Shown: positions 26,894 through 36,393, counted from the first letter of the stretch. The stretch is 61,039 bases of DNA from CAUYUA01 sp963575675 (GCA_963575675.1 CAUYUA010000077.1:1-61039), one strand, 5' to 3'. The notes: generated by a model not told the origin, from the sequence alone. Translations and numbers: made by a program.

Positions 26894-29800
26894 ATGAAAA
26901 AACCTTTGTTTTTCTTGCAAGGAAGCGCCGCAGTTGTGCTTGGCGTTTCAGCAATGTTGCTTGGCGCAATGGTTCTGACGGGGTGGATCATTCATAGAAC
27001 GGAATTTGTTCGAGTCCTGCCTGGCTTGGTCGCCATGCCGCCAAATACAGCTTTAAGTTTTATTGCTTGCGGCATTGGGCTAACTTTGGCGGCGATTGAT
27101 CGGCAATCTGGCGGCTTTGCGGCGGTCATTGCCGGAGCGCTCGGCGTGGCGACGTTGTTTCAGGGCGCTCTGGAGATAAGTATCGGCATCGATCATCTCT
27201 TTATCGAGCCATTTATGGCCGAGGCGGCAGAATATCCCGGTCGCATGGCGCCCAATACGGCTATAACTTTTATGTTGATTGCCGTCGTGTTGAGTTTCGA
27301 TGCGTGGGGTTTCGGAAATATCGGCAATAAACGCAAATCCGCTATTCTTTGCGCTGCGGGATTGATTGTGGTTGGGGTGGGCGTTGTCGCCGCAAACGGA
27401 TATTTTATGTATGCAGGCGCAGATGACGGTTGGAGAGGCGTGGCGCGTATGGCTCCCAATACTGCTGTCGGGGTGGTGATTTTGGGAATCGGCATGTTGT
27501 GTCTTGGATGGAAACGCGGTCAAGCGGTCGGTAATCGAGGACTTTCAGAATGTGTTCCGGCTCTGGCTGGTGGTTTCGCTCTGATGATTACGATCGTGAT
27601 ATGGCAGTTGCTGGATCATCAAGACGCTCTCTTAAGAAAACAAGGGCATCACGCTTCACTGTCCGGGTATGCCGATGAGTTGACTTTGGCGTTCGGATTA
27701 ATGTTCTCGGCGGCGCTTTTTTGGGTTCTGCGAGATAACCGACGGCGTAAAGAGGCGGAATTGGCTCTTGTGTCGGCCCTAGACTCCGTTGCTTCAGCCG
27801 CCGATGGGCAGCTCGAAGCAAACGAGGCTCTTCGGCGCAGCGAGGAACGCTGTCGCAGTTTGATCGACACTCAAATCGATATGGTGCTGCGTCTGAATCG
27901 AGACGGCTATTTCACCTTCGGCAATGAGACGGCATGTCGGGTGTTCGGGCTCAACCGCGAGACGTTGATCGGTTGCAATTGGCGAGATTTCGTCAAATCC
28001 GAAGATCAGCCGGCGACGGCGGCTAAAATTGCGGCGGGGCTTTCGCCGCCATATTCTCGGGTTTGGGTGGAGAACAGAGTGTTCACCCAAAACGGCGAGC
28101 GTTGGTATGTCTGGGAGGGCGTCGCGGTGATGGATAACGACGGCGCCGAGTTGGAGGTGCAAGCGGTTGGCCGCGACATTACGCAACAAAAAAAAGATGA
28201 GCGGCGCGTTCAAGAGTTGCTCGATTTCAATGATAAGATCATTACGGAATGTCCTGTTGGAATTATCGTCTTTCGCGCATCCGGAGCGTGTGTTTTAGCG
28301 AATGACGCCGTCGCGCGCATGGTGGGAGGAACAAAGGACGCTTTACTTCAACAGAATTTTAGAATGCTTGAGTCCTGGAAAAAAGCGGGATTGTATGACG
28401 CGGCGTTGGAGGCGCTTGAAGGTAAAACGGTGGCGCATCGGAATATTTACTTCGTCACCAGTTTTGGACGAGCGTTTTGGGCGGATTATTATTTTGTTCC
28501 GTTTTCCAGCGCGGAAGAGCCTCATCTTCTGTTGATCATCAACGACGTCACGGCGTGGCGCAAAGCCGAAGATGCGTTAACCGAGGCGAAACATCGAGCG
28601 GAAGCCGCAGATCGCGCTAAAAGCGAATTTCTCGCCAACATGAGCCATGAAATTAGAACTCCGATGAATGCAATCATCGGTTTGTCTCAGTTGCTTTTAA
28701 GGACGGAGATTTCGGAGAATAGAGTAGATTACTGTGAAAAGATACTGTCTTCTGGTCGTTCTCTTCTTGGAATATTGAATGATATCCTCGATTTTTCAAA
28801 GATTGAGGCCGGTCATCTTGATTTTGAAAGTCAAGATATCAATATTGACGTTCTTACCAGAGATTTGGCGACGATCACTTCGATGAACGCCCGAGAAAAG
28901 AATATCGAAGTTCTTTTTTTCGTTGCGTCCGACGTTCCGCGTTGGGTGGTTGGCGACGCTCTGAGGTTGCAACAAATTTTGATCAACCTGATTGGAAACG
29001 CGATCAAATTTACGGAAGTTGGCGAGGTCGTGTTGGAGATACGATGTCGTGAAAACAGCGCGGAGCGCGTTGTGCTTGAATTTTCGGTGATCGATACGGG
29101 CATCGGCATTCCTCCGGAACATCTCGCCCGACTTTTCCAACCTTTCAGTCAAGGCGACAGCACAATGACTCGCCGTTTCGGCGGAGCCGGGTTGGGGCTT
29201 GTGATCAGCAACCGCCTGGTGAGGCTGATGGGGGGCGATATTCACGTCGATAGCGAGCCCGGAAAAGGAAGCGTTTTTCGCTTTACGGCGGTTTTTGGCG
29301 TTTCCAGGACTCCAAACGCGCAGGCCAAGCGGTCAAGAGAGGCTTTGAGCGAGGTCTCGGTTTTGGTGGTTGATGATAATCAAACGACGCGCAAGATTCT
29401 TACAGAAACCGCTCGAACGCTTGGCTGGAAAGGTATGGCGGTTGAGTCCGGAAGCGAGGCGGTCAAGGTGTTCGAACAAAGCGCTGAAAAGCCGCTCGTT
29501 GAAGTTGTTCTCATGGATTGGCGCATGCCTGATATGGACGGCTTAGAGGCCTGTCGACAAATACGTGAAAAAAGCGTCGGGCGTTCTCCGCCGATAATTA
29601 TTATAGTGAGTGGCTACGGCAGAGATATTATGATGCGACGATCGCGAGAATTGGGAATCACGCCTGACGCCTATCTAGAAAAGCCGGTGACGGCTTCGAC
29701 GCTCTTCGATACGGTGAGCGATGTTCATGCAAATCATTATGAAGACAAATCGGGAAAAAATAGCGGCGCGTCATCACCGGCGGTCGGAGCAAAAGCTTTG

Positions 29801-30913
29801 TCGCGTCATCTTTTGGGCGTTCGGGTGCTTGTGGTTGAAGACAACATTATAAATCAAATACTTGCGCGCAATATTCTACTCAACATGGGCGCGGTCGTTG
29901 AAGTTGCAAGCAACGGCTCAGAGGCTATACGCCGATTTAATCAAGGCGATTTCTCGTTTGATATCATTCTTATGGATATTCAGATGCCTGAAATGGATGG
30001 CTATGAAGCGACGCTCCTTCTTCGCAGCGCTCCTAGTGGCCGAACCATCCCGATCATCGCTATTACGGCAAACGCGATGGCCTCTGATCGCGAAAAATGT
30101 CTGGCGGTGGGCATGAATGATTACATCGCCAAACCATTTGATATAGATCAGGTTGGCGATATTGTGGCGCGATGGGTTGGTCGCGCCTCTACATTTGTTG
30201 TGTCGGAAGATGCGCCGAAATTGCAATCCTTGATGAATGTATCCGGCATAGATGTGGACTATGCTCTTATGAGGGTGGGAAACGATCGTTCTTTACTTAT
30301 TCGTCTTGTGCGTAACTTTGTGGAAAGTTGTGCGTCGTTTCCGGACGATGTCACAGAGGCGATTCGTTGCGGCGATCGGAAGCGATTGCTTGGAATGCTC
30401 CACACTTTAAAAGGGACAGCGTTGCAAATCGGGGCTCGCCATTTGGACACTGTGGTTCGGAAGTTGGAGCGTCGCGTCGTCATGATTTCTGAAGCGGTCG
30501 ATGATCCAGGTTGTGAGTTTATCGGTCTTGATGTTCCTGAATTTGTGGATATGCGCGCCGCCCTAATCGATTCGTTGGCGTCTTCCGTATCGGTTATGAG
30601 CAAACTTGCCGTTGCAGAGGCGATAGAAAATGATGAAGAAGGGAGCTCTGTTTCGGAGCAAGTTCTCGATCCGAAGCAAATCATTGATTTAACAAAAGAA
30701 CTTTCAAATGCGCGTATTTTGGTCTTAAAAAATAGCTTTCTTTCTACAAAAAGTGCGTCCAAGATCAGCGAGATTCTTGGGAACACGCGGTTTCGTGATC
30801 GAGGAGAAGCTTTGGAGAACTGGATTAATCGCCTTGATTTCGATAAGGCTCTGGAGATTATCGATGGATTGATGGCGGATATTCAGCTTGGCGAAGGTGA
30901 TCGCGTCACATAA
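26894..30913 (+). CDS. Multi-TM hybrid histidine kinase with two receivers and HPt
   Basis: 1339 residues. An N-terminal membrane domain of about 280 residues with some eight hydrophobic helices contains three copies of M-[AP]-PNTA (48-53, 118-123, 186-191). Next come PAS units (about 312-430 and 435-555), HisKA with His585 (NMSHEIRTPMNAIIG), HATPase (DTGIGI; GGAGLGLVIS), receiver 1 from about 820 (LVVDDN; VVLMDWRMPDMDG), receiver 2 from about 975 (LVVEDN; ILMDIQMPEMDGYEA) and an HPt domain with its His near 1169 (MLHTLKGTALQIGA). The architecture is a complete BarA/TodS-like phosphorelay in one chain. Likely partner is the receiver-kinase directly downstream. Confidence 0.93.
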   Translation: MKKPLFFLQGSAAVVLGVSAMLLGAMVLTGWIIHRTEFVRVLPGLVAMPPNTALSFIACGIGLTLAAIDRQSGGFAAVIAGALGVATLFQGALEISIGIDHLFIEPFMAEAAEYPGRMAPNTAITFMLIAVVLSFDAWGFGNIGNKRKSAILCAAGLIVVGVGVVAANGYFMYAGADDGWRGVARMAPNTAVGVVILGIGMLCLGWKRGQAVGNRGLSECVPALAGGFALMITIVIWQLLDHQDALLRKQGHHASLSGYADELTLAFGLMFSAALFWVLRDNRRRKEAELALVSALDSVASAADGQLEANEALRRSEERCRSLIDTQIDMVLRLNRDGYFTFGNETACRVFGLNRETLIGCNWRDFVKSEDQPATAAKIAAGLSPPYSRVWVENRVFTQNGERWYVWEGVAVMDNDGAELEVQAVGRDITQQKKDERRVQELLDFNDKIITECPVGIIVFRASGACVLANDAVARMVGGTKDALLQQNFRMLESWKKAGLYDAALEALEGKTVAHRNIYFVTSFGRAFWADYYFVPFSSAEEPHLLLIINDVTAWRKAEDALTEAKHRAEAADRAKSEFLANMSHEIRTPMNAIIGLSQLLLRTEISENRVDYCEKILSSGRSLLGILNDILDFSKIEAGHLDFESQDINIDVLTRDLATITSMNAREKNIEVLFFVASDVPRWVVGDALRLQQILINLIGNAIKFTEVGEVVLEIRCRENSAERVVLEFSVIDTGIGIPPEHLARLFQPFSQGDSTMTRRFGGAGLGLVISNRLVRLMGGDIHVDSEPGKGSVFRFTAVFGVSRTPNAQAKRSREALSEVSVLVVDDNQTTRKILTETARTLGWKGMAVESGSEAVKVFEQSAEKPLVEVVLMDWRMPDMDGLEACRQIREKSVGRSPPIIIIVSGYGRDIMMRRSRELGITPDAYLEKPVTASTLFDTVSDVHANHYEDKSGKNSGASSPAVGAKALSRHLLGVRVLVVEDNIINQILARNILLNMGAVVEVASNGSEAIRRFNQGDFSFDIILMDIQMPEMDGYEATLLLRSAPSGRTIPIIAITANAMASDREKCLAVGMNDYIAKPFDIDQVGDIVARWVGRASTFVVSEDAPKLQSLMNVSGIDVDYALMRVGNDRSLLIRLVRNFVESCASFPDDVTEAIRCGDRKRLLGMLHTLKGTALQIGARHLDTVVRKLERRVVMISEAVDDPGCEFIGLDVPEFVDMRAALIDSLASSVSVMSKLAVAEAIENDEEGSSVSEQVLDPKQIIDLTKELSNARILVLKNSFLSTKSASKISEILGNTRFRDRGEALENWINRLDFDKALEIIDGLMADIQLGEGDRVT

Positions 30914-30963
30914 GAATTAGATAGGTCCAGGGACTGTGTTCCTGGACCTATCTAATTCTTATA
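30912..30963. terminator. Short type-1 palindrome, perfect copy
   Basis: AAGAATTAGATAGGTCCAGG and CCTGGACCTATCTAATTCTT are exact complements around GACTGTGTT. It starts at the stop codon of the hybrid kinase and probably terminates it while separating it from the next kinase gene. Confidence 0.88.
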
Positions 30964-31013
30964 CGGAACACATGGCCCGATTATAACACATGGCCCAGTT
31001 ATAAGGCTTTAGT

Positions 31014-32543
31014 ATGGTCGAGGAAGATATGCTCGAACAGAAACAAAGTATTCTGGTCGTTGATGACAATCCCTCGAATGTACACGAACTAAGCAGCGCT
31101 CTTATTACCGACTATGAAGTTATCTGCGCCACGAGCGGCGCAAAAGCAATTCAGTTGGCGGTAGAATTTCTTCCGGATATCATTCTTTTAGACGTGATGA
31201 TGCCGCCTCCGGATGGTTACGAAGTTTTGACTCGTTTAAAATCTACGCCGAAGACACAAAATATTCCCGTCATTTTCATTACTGCGCGCGACGATACAGA
31301 ATCGGAAACGAAAGGCTTGGATATCGGCGCCGTTGATTTCATTACCAAACCCGTCAATTTGGCAATCGTTCGATCGCGTGTGCGCAATCATCTTGCGCAA
31401 CGGCGAATTGAAATGTCTCTTCGCGACACTGCGCGGAGATTGGCGGAAGCGGAAGAGCTGGCTCATGTCGCCGCTTGGGAGTGGAACATCTCTGCCGACA
31501 CGTTCTATTTTTCAGACGAGTGGCTGCGCATTCACGGATGCTATAATCGTCCGACGTCTTTCGAGGACATGATGGCTCTGGTCCATCCCGAAGATCGAGA
31601 GCAAATGTCGGCAATGTTTTTAGACACCTCTGCGGGTCTGAATCGTTGCGATTTTCAGTATCGGATCATACGCCGAAACGACGGAGCGGTTCGCATTGTT
31701 CAAGCGCGCCGATACATTCAACAGACTCCCGAAGGCGCGGATCGGCTTATGTCGGGAGCGTCTCAAGACATCACCGAGCAGAAATTGGTTGAGTTCGAGC
31801 TTGCGCGCATGAAGGACGTCGCAGAGAAAGCAAACGCCGCCAAATCGGCGTTTCTCGCCACCATGAGTCATGAATTGCGCACGCCTTTAACATCGGTGAT
31901 CGGCTTTTCGGAGATTATTCGCGACCAATTGTTCGGTTTGATCGGCAACAAAATATATGTCGAATATGCTCATGATATTTGGAATAGTGGAAATCACCTT
32001 TTATCTCTGATTAACGACGTTCTCGACGTCGCGAAGATTGAATCGGGCAGAATGAGCATTGAAAAAGAGGCTCTTTCGCCCGAAGCGCTGGTGTTGAGCG
32101 TGCTTCGATTGGTGCGAGAGCACGCCTCCAAGCACCGTCTCGTTCTCGCCACAAACGTCGCTGTCGATGGTGGCGTTTTGTGGGCCGATGAAAGAGCTGT
32201 AAAGCAAATTCTATTTAATCTTTTGTCCAACGCCGTTAAATTTACTCCTGACGGTGGTCGGATTACAGTGGATATGTGTTCTGATTCTTCTGGTGGCGTG
32301 AGTCTCGTGGTGCGCGACACTGGAGTTGGTATTTCTGCGGATTGCCTTTCGCGTTTAACCAGGCCGTTTGAACAGGTCGACAATCGCTATAGTCGAGCGA
32401 ATGGCGGCACTGGTTTGGGGCTCTCGTTGGTTCGAGGACTCGCCGAACTTCACGGCGGTTACGTTGCAATTGAAAGCGAATTGGGGAAGGGAGCCGCCGT
32501 GACCGTCTATTTTCCTCCTCGGACGGCAAGGAAAGATGCGTGA
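31014..32543 (+). CDS. Receiver-PAS-histidine kinase
   Basis: 509 residues, no TM helix. An N-terminal receiver (LVVDDNPSN; phospho-acceptor in IILLDVMMPPPDGYE; Lys in DFITKPVN) is followed by a PAS/PAC unit (about 145-255), HisKA (FLATMSHELRTPLTSVIGFSE, His near 287) and HATPase (RDTGVGI; GGTGLGLSLV). The receiver-first order suits the receiving end of a phosphorelay, probably from the HPt of the hybrid kinase 100 bases upstream. The first Met (31014) or the Met at 31029 may be the start. Confidence 0.92.
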   Translation: MVEEDMLEQKQSILVVDDNPSNVHELSSALITDYEVICATSGAKAIQLAVEFLPDIILLDVMMPPPDGYEVLTRLKSTPKTQNIPVIFITARDDTESETKGLDIGAVDFITKPVNLAIVRSRVRNHLAQRRIEMSLRDTARRLAEAEELAHVAAWEWNISADTFYFSDEWLRIHGCYNRPTSFEDMMALVHPEDREQMSAMFLDTSAGLNRCDFQYRIIRRNDGAVRIVQARRYIQQTPEGADRLMSGASQDITEQKLVEFELARMKDVAEKANAAKSAFLATMSHELRTPLTSVIGFSEIIRDQLFGLIGNKIYVEYAHDIWNSGNHLLSLINDVLDVAKIESGRMSIEKEALSPEALVLSVLRLVREHASKHRLVLATNVAVDGGVLWADERAVKQILFNLLSNAVKFTPDGGRITVDMCSDSSGGVSLVVRDTGVGISADCLSRLTRPFEQVDNRYSRANGGTGLGLSLVRGLAELHGGYVAIESELGKGAAVTVYFPPRTARKDA

Positions 32544-33012
32544 GTTTTTCTATGTGGCGCGTGTTGGCTGCTCTGCGGTTTTTGACTTCGAAGGGTTAAA
32601 TCTTCAGAACCGACTGGAAACATTGGTGTTTCCCTCGGACGGGTTCTGGGCGTCGTCGCCGCGCTTAAGAAAGCTGCGGGTGGAGAATTAGAAAGTGCGC
32701 CGTCGTGTGTTGTTAAAAATCATTTTGATTTGTCTGATTTTGCGATAAGTCTTCTATTTTAATTTGCTTTCTGAAAAAAAATATATATTGTGTGGCATGT
32801 TAAAAATAACTCTCGATTATGCTTTGGCTGATTTTAATAAAATCAGCGTTTGTCACGACAGTGGCAATTCGATTTGTAAATGGCATAACGCCAAACTTTT
32901 CCAGCGTTTTTCGATGAGTTTTAGCTTGGGGAGCCGTGTTGCTGTTCGCCCTGCGGCTATACTGCGCTCTTCATTGTGAAGGCAGCGGACCAAAAACGCG
33001 AAAGAAGTACAC
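32544..33012. other. Intergenic gap before helicase gene
   Basis: No gene is supportable. It contains a small hairpin GGAAAC-ATTGGT-GTTTCC near 32611 and a perfect palindrome GCTGATTTT-AAT-AAAATCAGC at about 32827-32847, followed by about 165 bases to the helicase start. It is presumably the helicase promoter and leader. Cold-shock control is possible for such a gene but not shown. Confidence 0.5.
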
Positions 33013-34179
33013 ATGACAACGGATTTTTTAGGATTTGGCCTTCCTGTTAAGCTGCTGCAATCGCTTGATCGCATGCAATTCACCACGCCGACTCCGATAC
33101 AAGCTCTCGCGATACCGCTTGCGCTGTCGGGGCGCGATGTTCTCGGCACGGCGCAGACGGGAACCGGAAAAACCGTCGCTTTCGGGATTCCCCTGGTTGC
33201 TTACCTGATGGCGAACCCCTCTTTTTCCGCTCTTGTTATGACGCCGACTCGCGAGCTGGCGGCGCAAGTTATCGTCTCGCTGCAAAAACTGCTTCCGGCG
33301 CCGAACATCCGAACGGCTCTTTTGATTGGCGGCGAAGCGATGTCCAAGCAATTCCAGCAATTGCATGGGCAACCGAAGCTGATCGTTGGAACTCCTGGGC
33401 GTATAAATGATCACTTGAAGCGTGGCAGTTTGCGTCTAAACAATTGTCATTTCTTGGTGTTGGATGAAACCGACCGAATGCTTGATATGGGCTTCGGAGT
33501 GCAGATTGAAACAATCGCCAAGCATCTTCCTGAAGAGCGTCAGAGCCTGATGTTCTCGGCGACGATGCCGTCCGGGATTGTCAAGATTTCGTCCAAATAT
33601 CTGAAAAACCCGGAGCGCGTAAGCGTTGGCTCCACCACGCAAGCGTCTCCGAATATTCAGCAAGAGTTGATTCGGATTAGTGAGACTGAAAAGTATCCTC
33701 GGTTGTTGGAGCAGTTGAACGGTCACGGCAAGTCTGTGTTGATTTTTGTCAAAACGAAGTATGGAACCGAAAAGCTTGCGGATAAGTTATCGCGTCAGAG
33801 TTATTTAGCGAGCGCTATTCATGGCGATCTTCGGCAATCTCGGCGTGATAGCGTTATTCAGAATTTTCGGGATAAGAAATTCCAGATATTGGTGGCGACG
33901 GATCTGGCGGCGCGAGGCTTGGATATTCCGCATATCGAGTTGGTTATCAATTATGATTTGCCGCAATGTCCCGAGGATTATATTCACCGCATCGGTCGCA
34001 CGGCGCGCGCCGGGGCTGTTGGCAAGGCCATTAATTTGCTGACTCCGGCGGATGGAAGCAAATGGAGCGCGATTCATCGGTTGATGAATCCGGAAGCTGT
34101 GCAAGCGCGTCCTGAGAATCGGGGTGGGGCGCCTCGGCAGAAGAAACGGTTTAGTCGCAATACGCGACGTGCGGCTTAA
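33013..34179 (+). CDS. DEAD-box family ATP-dependent RNA helicase
   Basis: 388 residues, RhlE-like. Motifs in order: Q motif (TPTPIQALAIPLAL), I (AQTGTGKT), Ia (PTRELAAQ), Ib (TPGR), II (LDETD, Asp at residue 151), III (SAT), IV (VLIFVKTK), V (ATDLAARGLDIP) and VI (HRIGRTARAG). Motif II is DETD in place of the usual DEAD. A basic C-terminal tail (RQKKRFSRNTRRAA) may bind RNA. Role: RNA unwinding in ribosome assembly or decay, not further assignable. Confidence 0.94.
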   Translation: MTTDFLGFGLPVKLLQSLDRMQFTTPTPIQALAIPLALSGRDVLGTAQTGTGKTVAFGIPLVAYLMANPSFSALVMTPTRELAAQVIVSLQKLLPAPNIRTALLIGGEAMSKQFQQLHGQPKLIVGTPGRINDHLKRGSLRLNNCHFLVLDETDRMLDMGFGVQIETIAKHLPEERQSLMFSATMPSGIVKISSKYLKNPERVSVGSTTQASPNIQQELIRISETEKYPRLLEQLNGHGKSVLIFVKTKYGTEKLADKLSRQSYLASAIHGDLRQSRRDSVIQNFRDKKFQILVATDLAARGLDIPHIELVINYDLPQCPEDYIHRIGRTARAGAVGKAINLLTPADGSKWSAIHRLMNPEAVQARPENRGGAPRQKKRFSRNTRRAA

Positions 34180-34211
34180 GGTTGTTTGGGGTTAAACCAA
34201 ATCCAGAGAAT

Positions 34212-34530
34212 GAATTAGACGGGTCCAGGGACTGTGTTCCTGGTCGCCGGGGATCATAAGGGGGGAGCGAAAGCCCCCCTTATTCGCGAAGCGATCCTCC
34301 TCTGGAATCGTTTTATATAGGCCCCCGACCGACCATAAGCCATCTCAGCCCATAAGCCATCTCAGCACAGACCATCAATAAAGACAATAAAGACAAATAA
34401 TGCGAACGGCTTGAATGATAAAAACAAACAATTCCAAAAGACAATCGCTTCGCGAATAAGGGGGGCTTTCGCTCCCCCCTTATGATCCCCGGCGACCAGG
34501 AACACAGTCCCTGGACCCGTCTAATTTTTC
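34212..34530. repeat. Type-1 palindromic element, long form
   Basis: About 320 bases. Arms GAATTAGACGGGTCCAGGGA... and ...TCCCTGGACCCGTCTAATTT, middle arms GGGGATCATAAGGGGGGAGC and CTTATGATCCCCGGCG, inner arms TTATTCGCGAAGCGAT and ATCGCTTCGCGAATAA. The loop holds a direct repeat (CATAAGCCATCTCAGC twice) and an AATAAAGAC doublet. It lies between convergent helicase and ZIP genes, and the ZIP stop codon lies within its right arm. Confidence 0.9.
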
Positions 34531-35207
34531 GCAATATGCTCCACGAGAACCACACCTAAAAAACCAATAAAAAACAAAGCCGTGATTTCCGGCGTGTCGT
34601 AGAGTTCATGCGCCTCGACTAATAACTCCTCTGTGACTAGATACAATAAAGCGATCAAGCTGAAGGTGTAGACGGCGACGATCACGCCTTGAGGCGCGCC
34701 GCCGATAAAATTGCCGATTGTCGCGCCAATCGGAAGCAAGACGCCTAAAGCAACGCTCAACAGGACAATGCCTAAACTGCTCATGTGCGTAGAAAGGCTT
34801 GATGTGAGCGCCAATCCCAAGAACAGAACTTCCATCGACAAAGCAAAAGTTAGCAAATATCCCTGAGACGCGCCTGCAACAAAGCCGACGCCAATCACTA
34901 CGCCGTCGATCAACAAGTCAATAGCGATCGAGAGAATAAAAGATGAAGGCCCAGGATAATAAATGTCCAGGCACTTGATTAGGTATGTAACAAGAATTCC
35001 GAGCGCGCCGCCAATCAAGATCGGGATGACGTTGTGATGAGCGGAAATCTCTGGTAGAATCTCTCCCGCCGCTGCGGCAAAGACCACTCCCGCCGCGAGA
35101 TGTTGAAAAGCGCTGATCGCACGCTTGCCGGGGATGAATGAAATGGCGAGAATCGCTCCGATAACAACGCAGAGCGTAGGGATGAGCGCATACATCAAGG
35201 GGGACAT
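34521..35207 (-). CDS. ZIP family divalent metal transporter
   Basis: 228 residues, about seven or eight TM helices. The ZIP signature is visible: HLAAGVVFAAAAGEILPE in TM2 and SIAIDLLIDGVVIGVGF in TM4, with metal-ligand Asp/Glu residues replacing the common His-Asn pattern. Expected to import Zn, Fe or Mn across the inner membrane. The TAG stop (34521-34523) is supplied by the type-1 repeat arm, so the last residues may differ from close relatives. Confidence 0.85.
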   Translation of the reverse strand: MSPLMYALIPTLCVVIGAILAISFIPGKRAISAFQHLAAGVVFAAAAGEILPEISAHHNVIPILIGGALGILVTYLIKCLDIYYPGPSSFILSIAIDLLIDGVVIGVGFVAGASQGYLLTFALSMEVLFLGLALTSSLSTHMSSLGIVLLSVALGVLLPIGATIGNFIGGAPQGVIVAVYTFSLIALLYLVTEELLVEAHELYDTPEITALFFIGFLGVVLVEHIAKN

Positions 35208-35638
35208 TGTGAGCGCGTCTCTTGTCGTTTGAGTTGTTTGGCGTGAGCGCGGAAATCAAGCGCGGCCTTTGCAAAATACAGCGTTGTTTAAGTGAATTCG
35301 GGCGACGCCTTCAAAAATGTTTCGATTTTTGCTACTCTACACGTGCATGTATAGAAAAAAAACGATATTCGTTGATGTCGTAAGGTGTTTGACGATTGAC
35401 TTCGCTCTATCGACGTTCAAGAATCCGATCGTGAACGCCTGGCCGTCAGTAAAAAGAGCGGTCGGCGGCCGAAGGAAAGACGTGTAAGGAAAAGTCGAGA
35501 GGCCGTTGGAACCGAACTTGGGGATTATGATGGCCGAATGCGCGTGGGCTGTTTCAATGCGGCGAAGCCGCCCGCACAAAAAGGCGCCGGTAAATTTTTT
35601 CGAGTTTCCGATCAGGCAGGGTATAGATTGAAAATACG
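35208..35638. other. Divergent intergenic region before chemotaxis operon
   Basis: About 430 bases between the ZIP gene start and the STAS gene start. No gene that I can support; a 119-codon reverse frame here has no protein-like character and overlaps the STAS gene. It presumably holds the chemotaxis operon promoter. Confidence 0.5.
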
Positions 35639-35944
35639 ATGAGTGAAGCTTTTCCCGCGATTCAAAACGGCGTGTTTCAAGTTCCGGCGGTCGCAACGAT
35701 CCGCGAGGCCTCTCGGCTGCGCGAAGCCTTGATCGAAGCGCTCGGGCGCGGTGGGCGAGCGGTCGTGGATTGTTCCAAGGTTGAATTGGCCGATCTCAGC
35801 CTCGTTCAACTTATAATAGCGGCGCGACGCGCTGCCGAGCGAGATGGACAAGAGCTGCGCGTGATCATCCCGTCTTCGGGCGTCGTCGCCGAGGTCATTC
35901 GAGACAACGGCGTGAAAAGCGCTTTCGACGGTGTGTTGACTTGA
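35639..35944 (+). CDS. STAS-domain protein
   Basis: 101 residues, a single STAS (anti-sigma-antagonist-like) domain: VVDCSKVELADLSLVQLIIAARRAAERDG. The usual phospho-acceptor Ser/Thr lies in the ADLSLVQ segment (Ser of DLS). STAS genes commonly lead chemotaxis operons in alphaproteobacteria; the role there is unclear. Here the protein might also be a substrate for the SiaB-like kinase and SpoIIE phosphatase encoded downstream; this is inference. Confidence 0.88.
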   Translation: MSEAFPAIQNGVFQVPAVATIREASRLREALIEALGRGGRAVVDCSKVELADLSLVQLIIAARRAAERDGQELRVIIPSSGVVAEVIRDNGVKSAFDGVLT

Positions 35945-36027
35945 TTTCAAAACTCTCAGCCTAACTCTCCGCCTGTACGCAAAAAGCCGGAGTCCGAGAG
36001 CATTCGGAGTTTCTTTGGAGTTGATGC

Positions 36028-36393
36028 ATGGCCAAGACCATTCTATGCGTGGACGATTCGGCAAGTATGAGGCAGACGCTTAAATTGACCCTCGCGGTCA
36101 ACGGCTACCAAATCGTTGAGGCGGTCGATGGCCTCGACGGTCTCGAAAAGGCGAAGGCTCATGCGGTGAACATGATCATCACCGACATCAACATGCCGCG
36201 CATGGACGGATTGGAGTTCATCAACGCGCTGCGCATGCTTCCGGAATACAAGGGCGTGCCGATCGTCTTCGTCACCACGGAATCCGACGCGGCCAAACGC
36301 GCGCAAGCCAAAGCCGCCGGGGCGCTCGCCTGGATCGTGAAGCCGTTTGCTCCCGATCACCTGCTGAAAGTCACCAAGCGGTTGTTGGGATGA
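36028..36393 (+). CDS. cheY: Chemotaxis response regulator CheY
   Basis: 121 residues. It has the acidic pair in LCVDDSASMRQ, phospho-acceptor Asp in MIITDINMPRMDG, Thr in VFVTTESD and Lys in WIVKPF. No output domain. Its TGA overlaps the cheA ATG (ATGA), so translation is coupled. Phospho-CheY from CheA would act on the flagellar motor or another target. Confidence 0.93.
   Translation: MAKTILCVDDSASMRQTLKLTLAVNGYQIVEAVDGLDGLEKAKAHAVNMIITDINMPRMDGLEFINALRMLPEYKGVPIVFVTTESDAAKRAQAKAAGALAWIVKPFAPDHLLKVTKRLLG

Noticed and set aside
35337..35696. Reverse-strand 119-codon frame before the STAS gene
   Set aside because: No recognisable domains, runs into the STAS gene, and composition does not resemble the neighbouring real genes.
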